Assembly: GCA_031267485.1 (NCBI GenBank)
Contig: JAIRYY010000042.1
Span: forward strand, 1-13,759
DNA: 13,759 bases
Origin: Tannerella sp.
GTDB lineage: Bacteria > Bacteroidota > Bacteroidia > Bacteroidales > Tannerellaceae
Direction of reading: 5' to 3'
The notes under the pieces are model-generated. The model made no database searches. It was not told the DNA's origin and worked only from the letters and a program-made list of their open reading frames with translations. The translations under genes were made by a program, and so were the position numbers. How positions within the stretch are numbered: the stretch's first letter is position 1; every line of letters starts with the position of its first letter. Of the stretch, positions 1-9,780 are shown in pieces.

Positions 1-1
1 C

Positions 2-268
2 ACGGGCGACAAAATCAAAATCGCCCCCGCCGGCGAAGACGGCCTCGGCATATTCTTCGTCAACCCCGACGGCGGCGAAATACCCCTCGACCACCCCATG
101 GCGGAAAACAACCCGAAAATGATCATCTGCCGCCTGCCCCAGAGTGTCCTTGGCGGCCCGTACACGCTCAAAATCGTTACGCGCTACACCAGCGGGAGAA
201 CAACGCTCAAAACTCCCCGTACCGTTCTCTACGAGCTACCCCTGACGGCCGAAGCGCCTCTATCATGA
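2..268 (+). CDS. C-terminal end of a DUF4469-like protein (5' end outside the window)
   Basis: An open frame enters from the left edge and ends at a TGA at 266-268, leaving 88 residues. The fragment reads as a beta-rich, Ig-like C-terminal domain: a GxGxFFVN segment near the left edge, an ENNPKMIICRLP strand, GGPYTLKIVTRY, and a closing TPRTVLYELPLT motif. From memory this resembles the DUF4469 domain, often found in Bacteroidales downstream of an HU-like DNA-binding domain. That N-terminal part is not in the window, so DNA binding cannot be claimed. The 23-bp repeat array begins one base after the stop codon, so an unterminated transcript would carry it as a 3' UTR. The reading frame is clear; the family assignment is moderate. 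Confidence 0.65.
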   Translation, partial: TGDKIKIAPAGEDGLGIFFVNPDGGEIPLDHPMAENNPKMIICRLPQSVLGGPYTLKIVTRYTSGRTTLKTPRTVLYELPLTAEAPLS

Positions 269-269
269 T

Positions 270-499
270 GCGACGTCGGGAATCACCGCGTCGTTGTGAC
301 GGAAATCACCGCGTCGTTGTGACGGGAATCACAACGGCGTTGTGACGGGAATCACAACGACGTTGTGACGGGAATCACAAAGGCGTTGTGACGGGAATCA
401 CAACGCCGTTGTGACGGGAATCACAACGGCGTTGTGACGGGAATCACAAAGGCATTGTGACGGGAATCACAACGACGTTGTGACGGGAATCACCGAGGC
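270..499. repeat. Tandem array of ten 23-bp palindromic units
   Basis: Units start at 270, 293, 316, 339, 362, 385, 408, 431, 454 and 477, exactly 23 bp apart. The consensus is GTTGTGACGGGAATCACAAC followed by GNC. Each full unit is a 7-bp inverted repeat (GTTGTGA / TCACAAC) around a constant CGGGAA. The unit junctions form a second palindrome, TCACAACG-N-CGTTGTGA, whose centre base is G, A or C. Seven units (316 to 454) contain an exact TGTGA-N6-TCACA dyad. The units at 293 and 477 read TCACC on the right side, and the unit at 270 has also lost its left half-site, so decay is at the edges, as is common in arrays growing from the middle. 23 is not a multiple of 3 and no gene runs through the array. 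The spacing is constant and there are no unique spacers, so it is not CRISPR. Confidence 0.95.
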
Positions 500-590
500 G
501 TCGCCGGCGAGATTCCATATCCGTAGATAAACACAGAACGTAACCATAGATACGGAATGAAAGCCGGATATCCGCTGCGGAATCTTATAT

Positions 591-2390
<1,800 letters not shown>

Positions 2391-2453
2391 AAATCTGCGT
2401 GTCTGCAAAGGCGACATGCAAGCGACAATCTTTTCACCGGTGAACTAAAAGGC

Positions 2454-2488
2454 AAAAGGGAGACTTTTTCTCAAAAGGCTCCCTTTTT
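2454..2488 (+). terminator. Rho-independent terminator of the ABC-F gene
   Basis: AAAAGGGAG (2454-2462) pairs with CTCCCTTTT (2479-2487) and the stem runs into a T-tract at 2484-2488. It lies 64 bp past the ABC-F stop. The A-run on the 5' side gives the complementary strand a short T-tract too, so it may also stop leftward transcripts reading out of the dihydroorotase gene. Confidence 0.8.
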
Positions 2489-2619
2489 ACAGGTTTTAAT
2501 AGGTATTAGTCTCTAAGGCAAAAAGATTGTTTAGGTTATCGCTGCAAAGATGAACATTATTTGACACCCCTGCAACTTTTTTTTTATATTCTACAACATA
2601 TTTTTGGCGCTTTTGATTG

Positions 2620-2656
2620 AAAAACCATGTTTTTAACATAATCCCTTCGGGATTAT
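2620..2656 (-). terminator. Candidate terminator or 3'-end hairpins of the dihydroorotase gene
   Basis: ATAATCCC (2638-2645) and GGGATTAT (2649-2656) form a perfect 8-bp hairpin with a 3-nt loop that contains the dihydroorotase stop codon (2653-2655). Immediately downstream on the minus strand, AAAAAC-ATG-GTTTTT (2620-2634) forms a second small hairpin ending in five T. Together they could end the leftward transcript, though the U-tract is interrupted. The rest of the 2391-2652 gap is AT-rich and shows no gene. Confidence 0.4.
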
Positions 2657-4020
2657 TCCCGATTGTATCCAATTTCCATCCCCGGGACGGCATCCGAAAG
2701 TTGTCCGTCCGAAAAAACTTCGACGCCATTCACAAAAGTTTTCCATACGGAGTGCGGAAAAACATGCCCTTCAAACGGCGACCATTTACATTTATATAAT
2801 ATGTTTTCTCCCGAAACGGCCAGCGGCCTGTCCGGATCGATAAGCGTCAGGTCGGCAAAATATCCCTCGCGGATGTATCCGCGCCTGTCAATCCGATATA
2901 AATCAGCAGGATGATGCGACATTTTCTCCACCACTTTCTCCGGCGTGAAAATTCCGGCTGCCGCCATGTCAAGCATCGCAAGCAGCGAATGTTGAACCAG
3001 CGGCCCCCCGGAAGCAGCCGTCAGACAGCCGCCCTCCTTTTCGGCAGGCAGATGAGGCGCATGGTCCGTGGCCACGACGGCTATCGTGTCATCGGCCACA
3101 GCTTTGCGCAGGGCATCACGGTCGGCGGCCGTTTTTATGGAGGGGTTCCATTTGATAAGGTTGCCGTACCGTCGGTAGTCATCATCGCTGAACCAGAGGT
3201 GATGCACGCACGCTTCGCCCGTTATCCGGCGTCCGTTCAGCGGCCCCCGGTCAAGCAGCGACAGTTCTTTCGCCGTGGACAGGTGAAGTATGTGCAGCCG
3301 CGTCCCAAGTTTTTCAGCCAGGGCGGCGGCTTCGGACGACGATGCATAGCAGGCTTCCCCGCTCCTTATTTTCGGATGAAATGAAATGTCGAGATTTTCG
3401 CCGTACATGGCAACATAATGCGCCCGGTTTCTCCGGATAATATCTTCCTTCTCCGCATGAACGGCAATGAGCAAATCCGTTTCGCCGAAAAAGCGGCGCA
3501 ACGAATCTTCGCTGTCGACCAGCATGTTTCCGGTGGATGCGCCCAGGAAAAGTTTGATGCCTGGAATCCGTTTGCCGTCAAGTTTTGCAATCAGGCCGGC
3601 ATTGTCATTTGTTCCGCCGAAAAAAAACGAATAATTGGCGGCCGACACTTCCGACGCCCTCCGAAACTTCCATTCCAGCGCCTCGACGGTCGTGGTCTGC
3701 GGATTCGTATTGGGCATATCCATGAAAGTTGTGACGCCGCCTGCAACGGCAGCGCGGCTCTCGCTCCGGATATCGCCCTTGTGCGTCAGTCCCGGTTCGC
3801 GAAAATGCACCTGGTCGTCAATGACGCCCGGTAACAGCCATTTACCGGAGGCGTCAATGATTTTCACGTCCGCCTCGCGGGATGAGTTTTGTTGTGGAAA
3901 ACCGGCGGGGACGTCGCCCTCACAGACGCCGGCAATATGCCTGCCGTCAATCAGCACGGAACCCATGAACGAGCGACCCCCGTTTATTATCAGTGCGTCC
4001 CTAATCAGCGTTTTTGCCAT
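2653..4020 (-). CDS. pyrC: Dihydroorotase (amidohydrolase family)
   Basis: A 455-residue cytosolic metal-dependent amidohydrolase that interconverts N-carbamoyl-L-aspartate and dihydroorotate in pyrimidine synthesis. Motifs in order: [16 protein letters not shown] (68-83), [12 protein letters not shown] (100-111), GIKLFLG with Lys156 as a possible metal-bridging lysine, VHAEKED (His188), [12 protein letters not shown] (His243, His246), and [15 protein letters not shown] (Asp319). The usual HxH metal pair near the N-terminus reads Gln70-Val-His72, so the first His is Gln. I recall DDQVHFRE in other Bacteroidetes homologues, so it may be a lineage trait. The other motifs, especially TDHAPH, favour dihydroorotase over allantoinase or hydantoinase, but those relatives are the alternative. 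The ATG at 4020 lies inside the end of the upstream glycosyltransferase gene (20-bp overlap), which suggests translational coupling. Confidence 0.88.
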   Translation of the reverse strand: MAKTLIRDALIINGGRSFMGSVLIDGRHIAGVCEGDVPAGFPQQNSSREADVKIIDASGKWLLPGVIDDQVHFREPGLTHKGDIRSESRAAVAGGVTTFMDMPNTNPQTTTVEALEWKFRRASEVSAANYSFFFGGTNDNAGLIAKLDGKRIPGIKLFLGASTGNMLVDSEDSLRRFFGETDLLIAVHAEKEDIIRRNRAHYVAMYGENLDISFHPKIRSGEACYASSSEAAALAEKLGTRLHILHLSTAKELSLLDRGPLNGRRITGEACVHHLWFSDDDYRRYGNLIKWNPSIKTAADRDALRKAVADDTIAVVATDHAPHLPAEKEGGCLTAASGGPLVQHSLLAMLDMAAAGIFTPEKVVEKMSHHPADLYRIDRRGYIREGYFADLTLIDPDRPLAVSGENILYKCKWSPFEGHVFPHSVWKTFVNGVEVFSDGQLSDAVPGMEIGYNRE

Positions 4021-4753
4021 GCGGAACCGGATATTTGCGGAAGAAACTCTGCCATTTGAGACGCAGAACGCCGAACAGGGCTTCCCCGAAAATCGACGTG
4101 TTCATCTTCGACGTTCCCAGCACGCGATTGACAAAGACAATCGGCACTTCCACCAGTTTGAAACCGCATTTGTAGGCGGTAAACTTCATCTCTATCTGAA
4201 AGGCATATCCCTTGAAGTGGATTTTTTCAAGTTCTATCGTTTCCAGCGCCAGGCGGCGGTAGCATTTGAAGCCTGCCGTCGTGTCCTTTATCTTCATTCC
4301 CGTCACGCAGCGCACGTATACGGAGGCGAAATACGACATCAGCACGCGTCCCAGCGGCCAGTTCACCACGTTGACGCCATCAATATAGCGCGAACCGATT
4401 GCCACGTCGGCGTTCTGTTCGACACATGCGGCATGGAGCCGCGGCAGGTCGGCAGGATTATGGCTGAAATCGGCGTCCATCTCGAAGATGAAATCATATC
4501 CGCGTTCGAGCGCCCATTTGAAACCGCATATATACGCCGTTCCGAGTCCCTGCTTTCCCGAACGTTCGACAAGGAACAAACGTTCGCCGAACTCCTGCTG
4601 CAGTTGCCTGACGATAGCCGCCGTTCCGTCGGGCGACCCGTCATCAATGATAAGAATATGAAACGGTTTCTCCAGGCCAAACACGGCGCGGACAATATGC
4701 TCGATATTCTCCTTCTCGTTATATGTGGGAATAATTACAATGCTGTCTGACAT
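4001..4753 (-). CDS. GT2 glycosyltransferase, polyprenol-phosphate mannosyltransferase (DPM1)-like
   Basis: A 250-residue GT-A fold glycosyltransferase. The family moves a sugar, typically mannose from GDP-mannose, onto polyprenyl phosphate at the cytoplasmic face of the inner membrane, giving a lipid-linked donor for outer glycosylation. Visible motifs: [11 protein letters not shown] (7-17), [10 protein letters not shown] (35-44), the DxD metal site [10 protein letters not shown] (Asp93 and Asp95), GSRYIDG (120-126), and [12 protein letters not shown] (156-167). No strong membrane helix follows, as in the short soluble DPM1 type rather than the forms with C-terminal membrane or GtrA domains. 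The ATG at 4753 is chosen over an in-frame TTG at 4765. The gene is first in a two-gene unit with dihydroorotase and overlaps it by 20 bp. The exact sugar and acceptor cannot be read from the sequence. Confidence 0.85.
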   Translation of the reverse strand: MSDSIVIIPTYNEKENIEHIVRAVFGLEKPFHILIIDDGSPDGTAAIVRQLQQEFGERLFLVERSGKQGLGTAYICGFKWALERGYDFIFEMDADFSHNPADLPRLHAACVEQNADVAIGSRYIDGVNVVNWPLGRVLMSYFASVYVRCVTGMKIKDTTAGFKCYRRLALETIELEKIHFKGYAFQIEMKFTAYKCGFKLVEVPIVFVNRVLGTSKMNTSIFGEALFGVLRLKWQSFFRKYPVPHGKNAD

Positions 4754-4788
4754 ACTTTTACGCAATTAATATGAGTTATTTAACTGCG

Positions 4789-4796
4789 TAAAGATA
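4789..4796 (-). promoter_or_regulatory. Candidate -7 promoter element for the GT2-dihydroorotase unit
   Basis: On the minus strand TATCTTTA matches TAnnTTTG at all but the last defined position and lies 35 bp upstream of the ATG at 4753. No TTTG sits at the expected -33 distance, so this is a weak call. Confidence 0.35.
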
Positions 4797-4828
4797 CAAA
4801 GAAATCTCAAACTTCATGGATTATGACG

Positions 4829-4880
4829 AAAAAAAGGGAGAAAGCATGTTGAAATCAGAACGCTCTCCTGAACGAGAGCG
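4829..4880 (-). terminator. Candidate leftward terminator downstream of htpG
   Basis: CGCTCTC (4861-4867) and GAGAGCG (4874-4880) form a perfect 7-bp hairpin with a 6-nt loop. An alternative minus-strand fold pairs GGAGAGC (4862-4868) with GCTTTCTCC (4837-4845) and is followed by seven T (complement of 4829-4835), the usual layout of an intrinsic terminator. The two folds share bases and exclude each other. This would stop readthrough from htpG into the GT2 gene. Confidence 0.45.
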
Positions 4881-4944
4881 ACGGATAGAACGGAATGTTC
4901 CGCTGACACAAACCGCAAATCCGCGCCGGCAAAAATAACAGTTA

Positions 4945-5004
4945 TCCGTCCACAGATTACGCAGATTTTTATTCTGTGAAAATCTGCGTAAATCTGCGGA
5001 CGGG
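4945..5004. repeat. Long REP-like hairpin just after htpG
   Basis: The left arm (4945-4969) and right arm (4979-5004) are near-perfect inverted copies, with one mismatch and one bulged base, around the loop TATTCTGTG. The arms include ACGCAGATTTT and AAAATCTGCGT. The hairpin starts 13 bp beyond the htpG stop codon. It lacks a following T-tract, so it is more like a dispersed intergenic palindrome or an mRNA 3'-end stabiliser than a classical terminator. The 15-mer TGTGAAAATCTGCGT at 4975-4989 recurs at 2386-2400, across the ABC-F stop codon. The remainder of 4754-5017 holds no gene. Confidence 0.8.
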
Positions 5005-5017
5005 AACTCTTGACATT

Positions 5018-7081
5018 TTACCCGATCATCCCGGCGCTTCGGCGGATGAAGCGGCTGAGGGATTCGCCCTTCAGCATGCCGTTGCTCAGCAATGCCAGGT
5101 CGATAAGCTGGCTTACGAGGTCGTTTTCTTCCGCATAACCGGCATATATCCGATTGTGCTGCTGACGCAGTTCGTCCAACTTTTCGTTGGTATCCGTCAT
5201 GTCTTTCTTTTCGGCCTCGGTTATCTCCTCCTGCTTTTTCTTATTCTGAATTTCGCGCAGGTCATGCTGGCGCGCTTCCCATCCTTTTATCTCGTCAAAT
5301 ATGGGCTTCTCTTTGTCGACACAGGCTTTTTCCCCGTCTTCGAGTACTTTTTGCACAAGCCGGTGGTCCGTATTCAGGACGAGGTTATAGCTGTCGGGAA
5401 TCTCGCCGTAGAACGACATTCCCGGCTGTATGGACGCCATGTCGCGCATGCGGCGCATGTATTCGCTCTGCGTGAGGACAACGGGGTTGGATTCCGTGCC
5501 CAGCGCTTCGAACGAGACGTGGAACTCGGCCTTTTCGATGACCGGAATCCGGCTTTTAAAGATTTCCTGCAGGGCATTTTTCTGTTCCTCGCCGAGGTCG
5601 GCCGCCGGCGCATCCTCCTTGCGGATAATATTGCCTGTCGTATCGCTGTCAACCCTGACGTAGCGCGTTTTTTCGAACTTCTGTTCCAGCTGGCCAATCA
5701 CCGGCATATCCAGCTGTCCGTCGAACAGCAGCACGCCGTATCCGCGGTCTTTCGCCGCCTGTATGTAGCTGTACTGGTCATTCGGACTGGTCGAATAAAG
5801 GTACACAAGCGTGCCGTCCTTATCCGTCTGGCTATCCTTGATGAGGTTTTTATATTCTTCGAGCGTGAAATATTTACCGTCAACATCCTTGAGCAGGCCG
5901 AACTTCACGGCGCGTTCGTAAAACTTCTCATCGCTGAGCATCCCGTACTGGATGAATATTTTCAGGTCGTCCCATTTGTTTTCGAACTGCGGGCGGTCGT
6001 TTTTGAAGATCTCCTCCAGGCGGTCGGCCACCTTCTTCGTTATGTGCGTGGATATTTTCTTCACATTCTGATCGCTCTGGAGATATGAACGCGACACGTT
6101 AAGCGGTATGTCGGGCGAATCGAGCACGCCGTGAAGCAGGGTCATAAACTCCGGCACGATTCCCTCCACGGAATCGGTCACAAAAACCTGATTACAATAT
6201 AGCTGTATCCTGTTTTTGTGAATATCCATATTGGTCCTGATGCGCGGGAAATACAGGATACCGGTCAGGTTAAACGGGTAGTCGACGTTCAGGTGTATCC
6301 AGAACAGCGGGTCTTCGGCCGTCGGATAAAGTTCCCGGTAAAAAGCCCTGTAATCCTCCTCTTTCAGATCGCCGGGCTTGCGTGTCCATGCCGGAGTGAC
6401 GTTGTTGATCAGGTTATCCTCGTCCGTGTCGACATATTTGCCGTCCTTCCATTCCTGTTTTTTTCCGAAAACAATGGGCACAGGCAGGAAGCGGCAATAC
6501 TTTGCAAGCAGTTCCGTCACCTTGTCCTTTTCGAGGAACTGCCCGTTATCGCCATCCATATACAGGATGATGTCCGTCCCGCGGTCGTCCTTCTCCGTTT
6601 CGGTCATTTTGTATTCGGGCGTGCCGTCGCAGCTCCATTTCATGGCAACCGCGTCTTCACGGCAGGATTTCGTGACAATCTCAACCTTTTCGGACACCAT
6701 GAAAGACGAATAAAATCCCAGGCCGAAATGTCCGATGATGGATGCGGCGTCGTTCCTGTATTTTTTAACAAACTCTTCCGCGCCCGAAAATGCAATCTGA
6801 TTGATGTATTTCTCAATCTCCTCGGCGGTCATGCCGACACCCCGGTCCGACACAATCAACTTCTTCCCGTCAATGCGGATGCGAACCGACATGTCGCCCA
6901 ACTCGCCTTTAAATTCGCCCACGGACGAAAGCGTTTTCAACTTTTGCGTCGCGTCGACGGCATTGGAAACAAGCTCACGCAGAAAAATATCGTGATCGCT
7001 GTATAAAAATTTCTTGATTATCGGGAATATATTCTCGCTTGTAACCCCGATATTACCTTGTCTGGTTTCTTTATTTGCCAT
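5018..7081 (-). CDS. htpG: Molecular chaperone HtpG (bacterial Hsp90)
   Basis: A 687-residue cytosolic Hsp90-family ATP-dependent chaperone that helps client proteins refold and mature, usually with the DnaK system. The N-terminal GHKL ATPase domain shows FLRELVSNAVDA (33-44) with the catalytic Glu36 and Asn40, SDRGVGM (78-84) with Asp79, and the lid/P-loop IGHFGLGFYSSF (116-127). The middle domain carries conserved MDIHKNRIQLYCNQVFV and PLNVSRSYLQSD segments. It is longer than E. coli HtpG (624 residues); the surplus includes a highly charged stretch near the C-terminus (QNKKKQEEITEAEKK). No MEEVD tail is present, as expected for bacteria. The ATG at 7081 is preferred over an in-frame start at 7144, because the extra 21 residues lack family resemblance and would overlay the clpC terminator and the promoter. 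Confidence 0.97.
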   Translation of the reverse strand: MANKETRQGNIGVTSENIFPIIKKFLYSDHDIFLRELVSNAVDATQKLKTLSSVGEFKGELGDMSVRIRIDGKKLIVSDRGVGMTAEEIEKYINQIAFSGAEEFVKKYRNDAASIIGHFGLGFYSSFMVSEKVEIVTKSCREDAVAMKWSCDGTPEYKMTETEKDDRGTDIILYMDGDNGQFLEKDKVTELLAKYCRFLPVPIVFGKKQEWKDGKYVDTDEDNLINNVTPAWTRKPGDLKEEDYRAFYRELYPTAEDPLFWIHLNVDYPFNLTGILYFPRIRTNMDIHKNRIQLYCNQVFVTDSVEGIVPEFMTLLHGVLDSPDIPLNVSRSYLQSDQNVKKISTHITKKVADRLEEIFKNDRPQFENKWDDLKIFIQYGMLSDEKFYERAVKFGLLKDVDGKYFTLEEYKNLIKDSQTDKDGTLVYLYSTSPNDQYSYIQAAKDRGYGVLLFDGQLDMPVIGQLEQKFEKTRYVRVDSDTTGNIIRKEDAPAADLGEEQKNALQEIFKSRIPVIEKAEFHVSFEALGTESNPVVLTQSEYMRRMRDMASIQPGMSFYGEIPDSYNLVLNTDHRLVQKVLEDGEKACVDKEKPIFDEIKGWEARQHDLREIQNKKKQEEITEAEKKDMTDTNEKLDELRQQHNRIYAGYAEENDLVSQLIDLALLSNGMLKGESLSRFIRRSAGMIG

Positions 7082-7092
7082 ATCTGTTTTAT

Positions 7093-7125
7093 TAAAATTA
7101 ATTTTTCCGTCATCATGAAAGCAAA
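7093..7125 (-). promoter_or_regulatory. Candidate htpG promoter overlapping the clpC terminator
   Basis: On the minus strand TTTG (7122-7125) and TAATTTTA (7093-7100) are separated by 21 bp, close to the Bacteroidetes -33/-7 pattern with one mismatch at the last -7 position. Initiation would fall only about 6 nt before the ATG at 7081, giving a nearly leaderless mRNA. The -33 TTTG is built from the T-run of the clpC terminator. Confidence 0.5.
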
Positions 7126-7157
7126 AAAAATGCCAGACATGCAACGCCTGACATTTT
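7123..7157 (-). terminator. Rho-independent terminator of clpC
   Basis: On the minus strand AAAATGTCAG pairs with CTGGCATTTT around an 11-nt loop and runs into eight T in total (complement of 7123-7130). The single imperfect position is a U-G wobble in the minus-strand RNA but would be a C-A mismatch in the plus-strand RNA, which fits leftward use. It lies about 20 bp after the clpC stop. Confidence 0.8.
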
Positions 7158-7177
7158 GTCGTTTATATCCGTATTTT

Positions 7178-9778
7178 TCAGTTTTCCATCAGGGATACGG
7201 AATGTATGATTTTGTCATTTTCCCTGTCATAATCCAGCCATACCGTATCGCCCTCCTTCGCCTGTTCCCGGATGATGATGTCTGCCAGTTCGTCTTCGAT
7301 ATATTTCTGTATGGCGCGTTTCAGCGGACGGGCGCCAAACTGGACGTCATATCCTTTGGATGCGATGAAATCCTTGGCCGCTTCCGTCAGATTGACATGA
7401 TAGCCGGCCTGGACGATGCGTTCGAACACGCTCTTGAGTTCTATGTCGATGATACGGTTCATCGACTCCTTCTCCAGCGGATCAAAGACGACGATATCGT
7501 CCACGCGGTTGATAAATTCGGGTGCGAACGCCCTGTTCAGCGCTTTCTGTATCACGCCGCGCGAAAAAGTCCTGTCAGCCGTTTCGTTTCCGCCGGGATG
7601 AAATCCGATGCCGCGTCCGAAATCTTTCAGTTGCCGCGTTCCTATGTTGGAGGTCATTATCAGTATCGTATTTTTGAAATTCACCTGACGTCCCAGGCTG
7701 TCCGTCAGGTGCCCCTCGTCGAGCACCTGCAGCAGCAGGTTGAAGACATCGGGATGCGCTTTTTCCATCTCGTCGAGCAGCACGACGGAATACGGGCGGC
7801 GACGCACCTTTTCGGTCAGCTGCCCCCCTTCTTCATAACCCACGTACCCCGGAGGCGCGCCAATCAGCCGTGACACGGCGAACTTTTCAAGGTATTCGCT
7901 CATGTCTATGCGTATCAGCGAATCGGCCGAACCGAACAGATATTCGGCCAGCACCTTGGTCAGATAGGTTTTGCCGACACCCGTCGGCCCGAGAAACATG
8001 AACGTCCCGATCGGCTTGTCCGGATCCTTAAGTCCGATGCGGTTTCGCTGTATCGCTTTCACAATCTTGTGTACCGCGTCGTCCTGGCCGATAACTTTCT
8101 GTTTCAGGACGCTTTCCATTTCGAGCAGGCGTGCGTTTTCGGTCTTCGCGATCCGCTGTACGGGAACGCCGGACATCATGGCGACCACTTCCGCCACTTT
8201 CTCCTCGTCCACCGTCTCGCGGTGTTCCTGCATTTCGTGTTCCCACTTTTCCTTTGCATAATCCAGGTCGGAAAGCAACTGCCGCTCCTTGTCCCGGTAA
8301 CTTGCCGCCAGTTCGAAGTTCTGGGATTTCACCGCCGCGTGTTTGTCCTCTTTCACCGTCTCGATCTGTTTTTCCAGTTCTTCGATATACGGCGGCACGA
8401 CAATATTGGAAATATGCATGCGCGAACCGGCCTCGTCCATTGCATCAATCGCCTTGTCCGGGAAATTGCGGTCGCTGATGTAGCGTTCCGCCAGCTTCAC
8501 GCAGGCCTCAAGCGCGCCGTCCGTATAGTGCGTGTTATGATGATCCTCGTAGCGGCCTTTTATATTGTGCAGTATCTGCAGCGTCTCTTCGGGCGTTGTC
8601 GGGTCGACAAGCACTTTCTGGAAGCGGCGTTCCAGCGCTCCGTCCTTCTCGATGTTTTTGCGGTATTCGTCCAGCGTCGTGGCGCCGATGCACTGTATTT
8701 CACCGCGCGCCAGAGCAGGTTTCAGCATGTTCGCCGCATCCATCGACCCGGAGGCCGAACCTGCGCCGACGATAGTATGAATCTCGTCGATGAACAGGAT
8801 GATATTCGGATTTTTGGACATCTCGTTCAGAATGGCTTTTATCCGCTCCTCGAACTGTCCCCTGTATTTGGTACCCGCAACAATCGCCGCCATATCAAGG
8901 CTGACGACCCGCCGGTCAAACAGCACGCGGGATATTTTATGCTGCACGATACGCAGAGCAAGCCCTTCCACAATCGCCGATTTCCCGACGCCGGGCTCAC
9001 CGATCAGTATCGGATTGTTCTTTTTACGCCGGCTCAGAATCTGCGCCAGGCGTTCGATCTCCCTGTCGCGGCCTACAATCGGATCCAGGCGTCCTTCCGA
9101 TGCCGCACGCGTAAGATCGAAGCCGAAAGTGTCGATCACTTGCGTGTCATAATTCTGTTTGACGGACTGCGCCGCACTGCCGCTTTCACGGGACTGACCG
9201 GGAGCATTTCTTCTTACGGACGGGAAAGAGGTTTCTTCTTCGTCGTCATCGTCGTCATTGTCCGTATAGCCGTCGCTTATGCCTTCTTCATATTCATCCG
9301 GCTGCATCAAAACATCCCTCGACAGTCTGCCGGAAACGTTTTCATCCGCAACCAGGTCGTATATCATCCGGTAATTAAAGCCTTTCCGCTCGAGATATCC
9401 CGTCACGACATTTATCTTATCCCTCAGGACGGACAGCAGCAGATGCTCCGTTCCGGTCTGAACACTTTTCATCCGGCGCGATTCGAGCATGCTCAGGCGC
9501 AGGGTCTGTTCCGCGGTCTTGCTTATCATGATGTCGTTTAATGAAGTGTTCGCCACCGTATCGACCATGTTGCGCACTTCTATCTCTATTATCTTCTTCA
9601 ATTCCAACATGTCAATGTCCATCGAGCGCATAATCCGGCAGGCCAGGCCTTTCCCCTCGCGGATAACGCCAAGCATCAGATGTTCCGTTCCGATGTAACT
9701 GTTCTGAAGTCTCGAAGCCTCTTCGCGGCTATATTCGATGACATCCAGAAGCCTTTTCGTATAATTATTTTTCATCAT
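7178..9778 (-). CDS. clpC: ClpC, AAA+ unfoldase subunit of the Clp protease
   Basis: An 866-residue Hsp100/Clp ATPase that unfolds proteins and feeds them to ClpP in cytosolic quality control. Two Clp-N repeats fill residues 1-145. An acidic linker ([10 protein letters not shown], 173-182) follows. AAA domain 1 has Walker A GEPGVGKS (260-267) and Walker B ILFIDE (327-332). A UVR-like coiled segment spans about 467-503, where ClpC (not ClpB or ClpA) carries its middle domain. AAA domain 2 has GPTGVGKT (597-604) and VLLDE (666-670). The IGF tripeptide at 724-726 is the ClpP-docking loop, which ClpB disaggregases lack. Two adjacent ATG codons (9778, 9775) are possible starts. A purine-rich leader (AAGGAAAGG) lies upstream inside a nested inverted repeat. 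htpG follows after a terminator, so two quality-control genes are neighbours but probably separately transcribed. clpP itself is not in the window. Confidence 0.96.
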   Translation of the reverse strand: MMKNNYTKRLLDVIEYSREEASRLQNSYIGTEHLMLGVIREGKGLACRIMRSMDIDMLELKKIIEIEVRNMVDTVANTSLNDIMISKTAEQTLRLSMLESRRMKSVQTGTEHLLLSVLRDKINVVTGYLERKGFNYRMIYDLVADENVSGRLSRDVLMQPDEYEEGISDGYTDNDDDDDEEETSFPSVRRNAPGQSRESGSAAQSVKQNYDTQVIDTFGFDLTRAASEGRLDPIVGRDREIERLAQILSRRKKNNPILIGEPGVGKSAIVEGLALRIVQHKISRVLFDRRVVSLDMAAIVAGTKYRGQFEERIKAILNEMSKNPNIILFIDEIHTIVGAGSASGSMDAANMLKPALARGEIQCIGATTLDEYRKNIEKDGALERRFQKVLVDPTTPEETLQILHNIKGRYEDHHNTHYTDGALEACVKLAERYISDRNFPDKAIDAMDEAGSRMHISNIVVPPYIEELEKQIETVKEDKHAAVKSQNFELAASYRDKERQLLSDLDYAKEKWEHEMQEHRETVDEEKVAEVVAMMSGVPVQRIAKTENARLLEMESVLKQKVIGQDDAVHKIVKAIQRNRIGLKDPDKPIGTFMFLGPTGVGKTYLTKVLAEYLFGSADSLIRIDMSEYLEKFAVSRLIGAPPGYVGYEEGGQLTEKVRRRPYSVVLLDEMEKAHPDVFNLLLQVLDEGHLTDSLGRQVNFKNTILIMTSNIGTRQLKDFGRGIGFHPGGNETADRTFSRGVIQKALNRAFAPEFINRVDDIVVFDPLEKESMNRIIDIELKSVFERIVQAGYHVNLTEAAKDFIASKGYDVQFGARPLKRAIQKYIEDELADIIIREQAKEGDTVWLDYDRENDKIIHSVSLMEN

Positions 9779-9780
9779 CT

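Noticed and set aside
270..499. CRISPR array
   Set aside because: The units are contiguous at 23 bp with no unique spacers; only 1-3 bases vary per unit. There are no cas genes nearby.
3635..4750. 371-codon plus-strand open frame across dihydroorotase and the GT2 gene
   Set aside because: It spans the overlap of two well-supported minus-strand genes and has no family resemblance.
4976..6088. 370-codon plus-strand open frame opposite htpG
   Set aside because: It is antisense to the C-terminal half of HtpG. Its hydrophobic look comes from the complement of charged codons.
7082..7144. 21-residue N-terminal extension of HtpG
   Set aside because: It would run through the promoter and clpC terminator. 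Homologues start at MANKETRQGNIGVTSE-like sequence.
8069..9541. 490-codon plus-strand open frame opposite clpC
   Set aside because: It is antisense to conserved ClpC domains. Its protein is low-complexity-like with no known motifs, and no promoter is visible.
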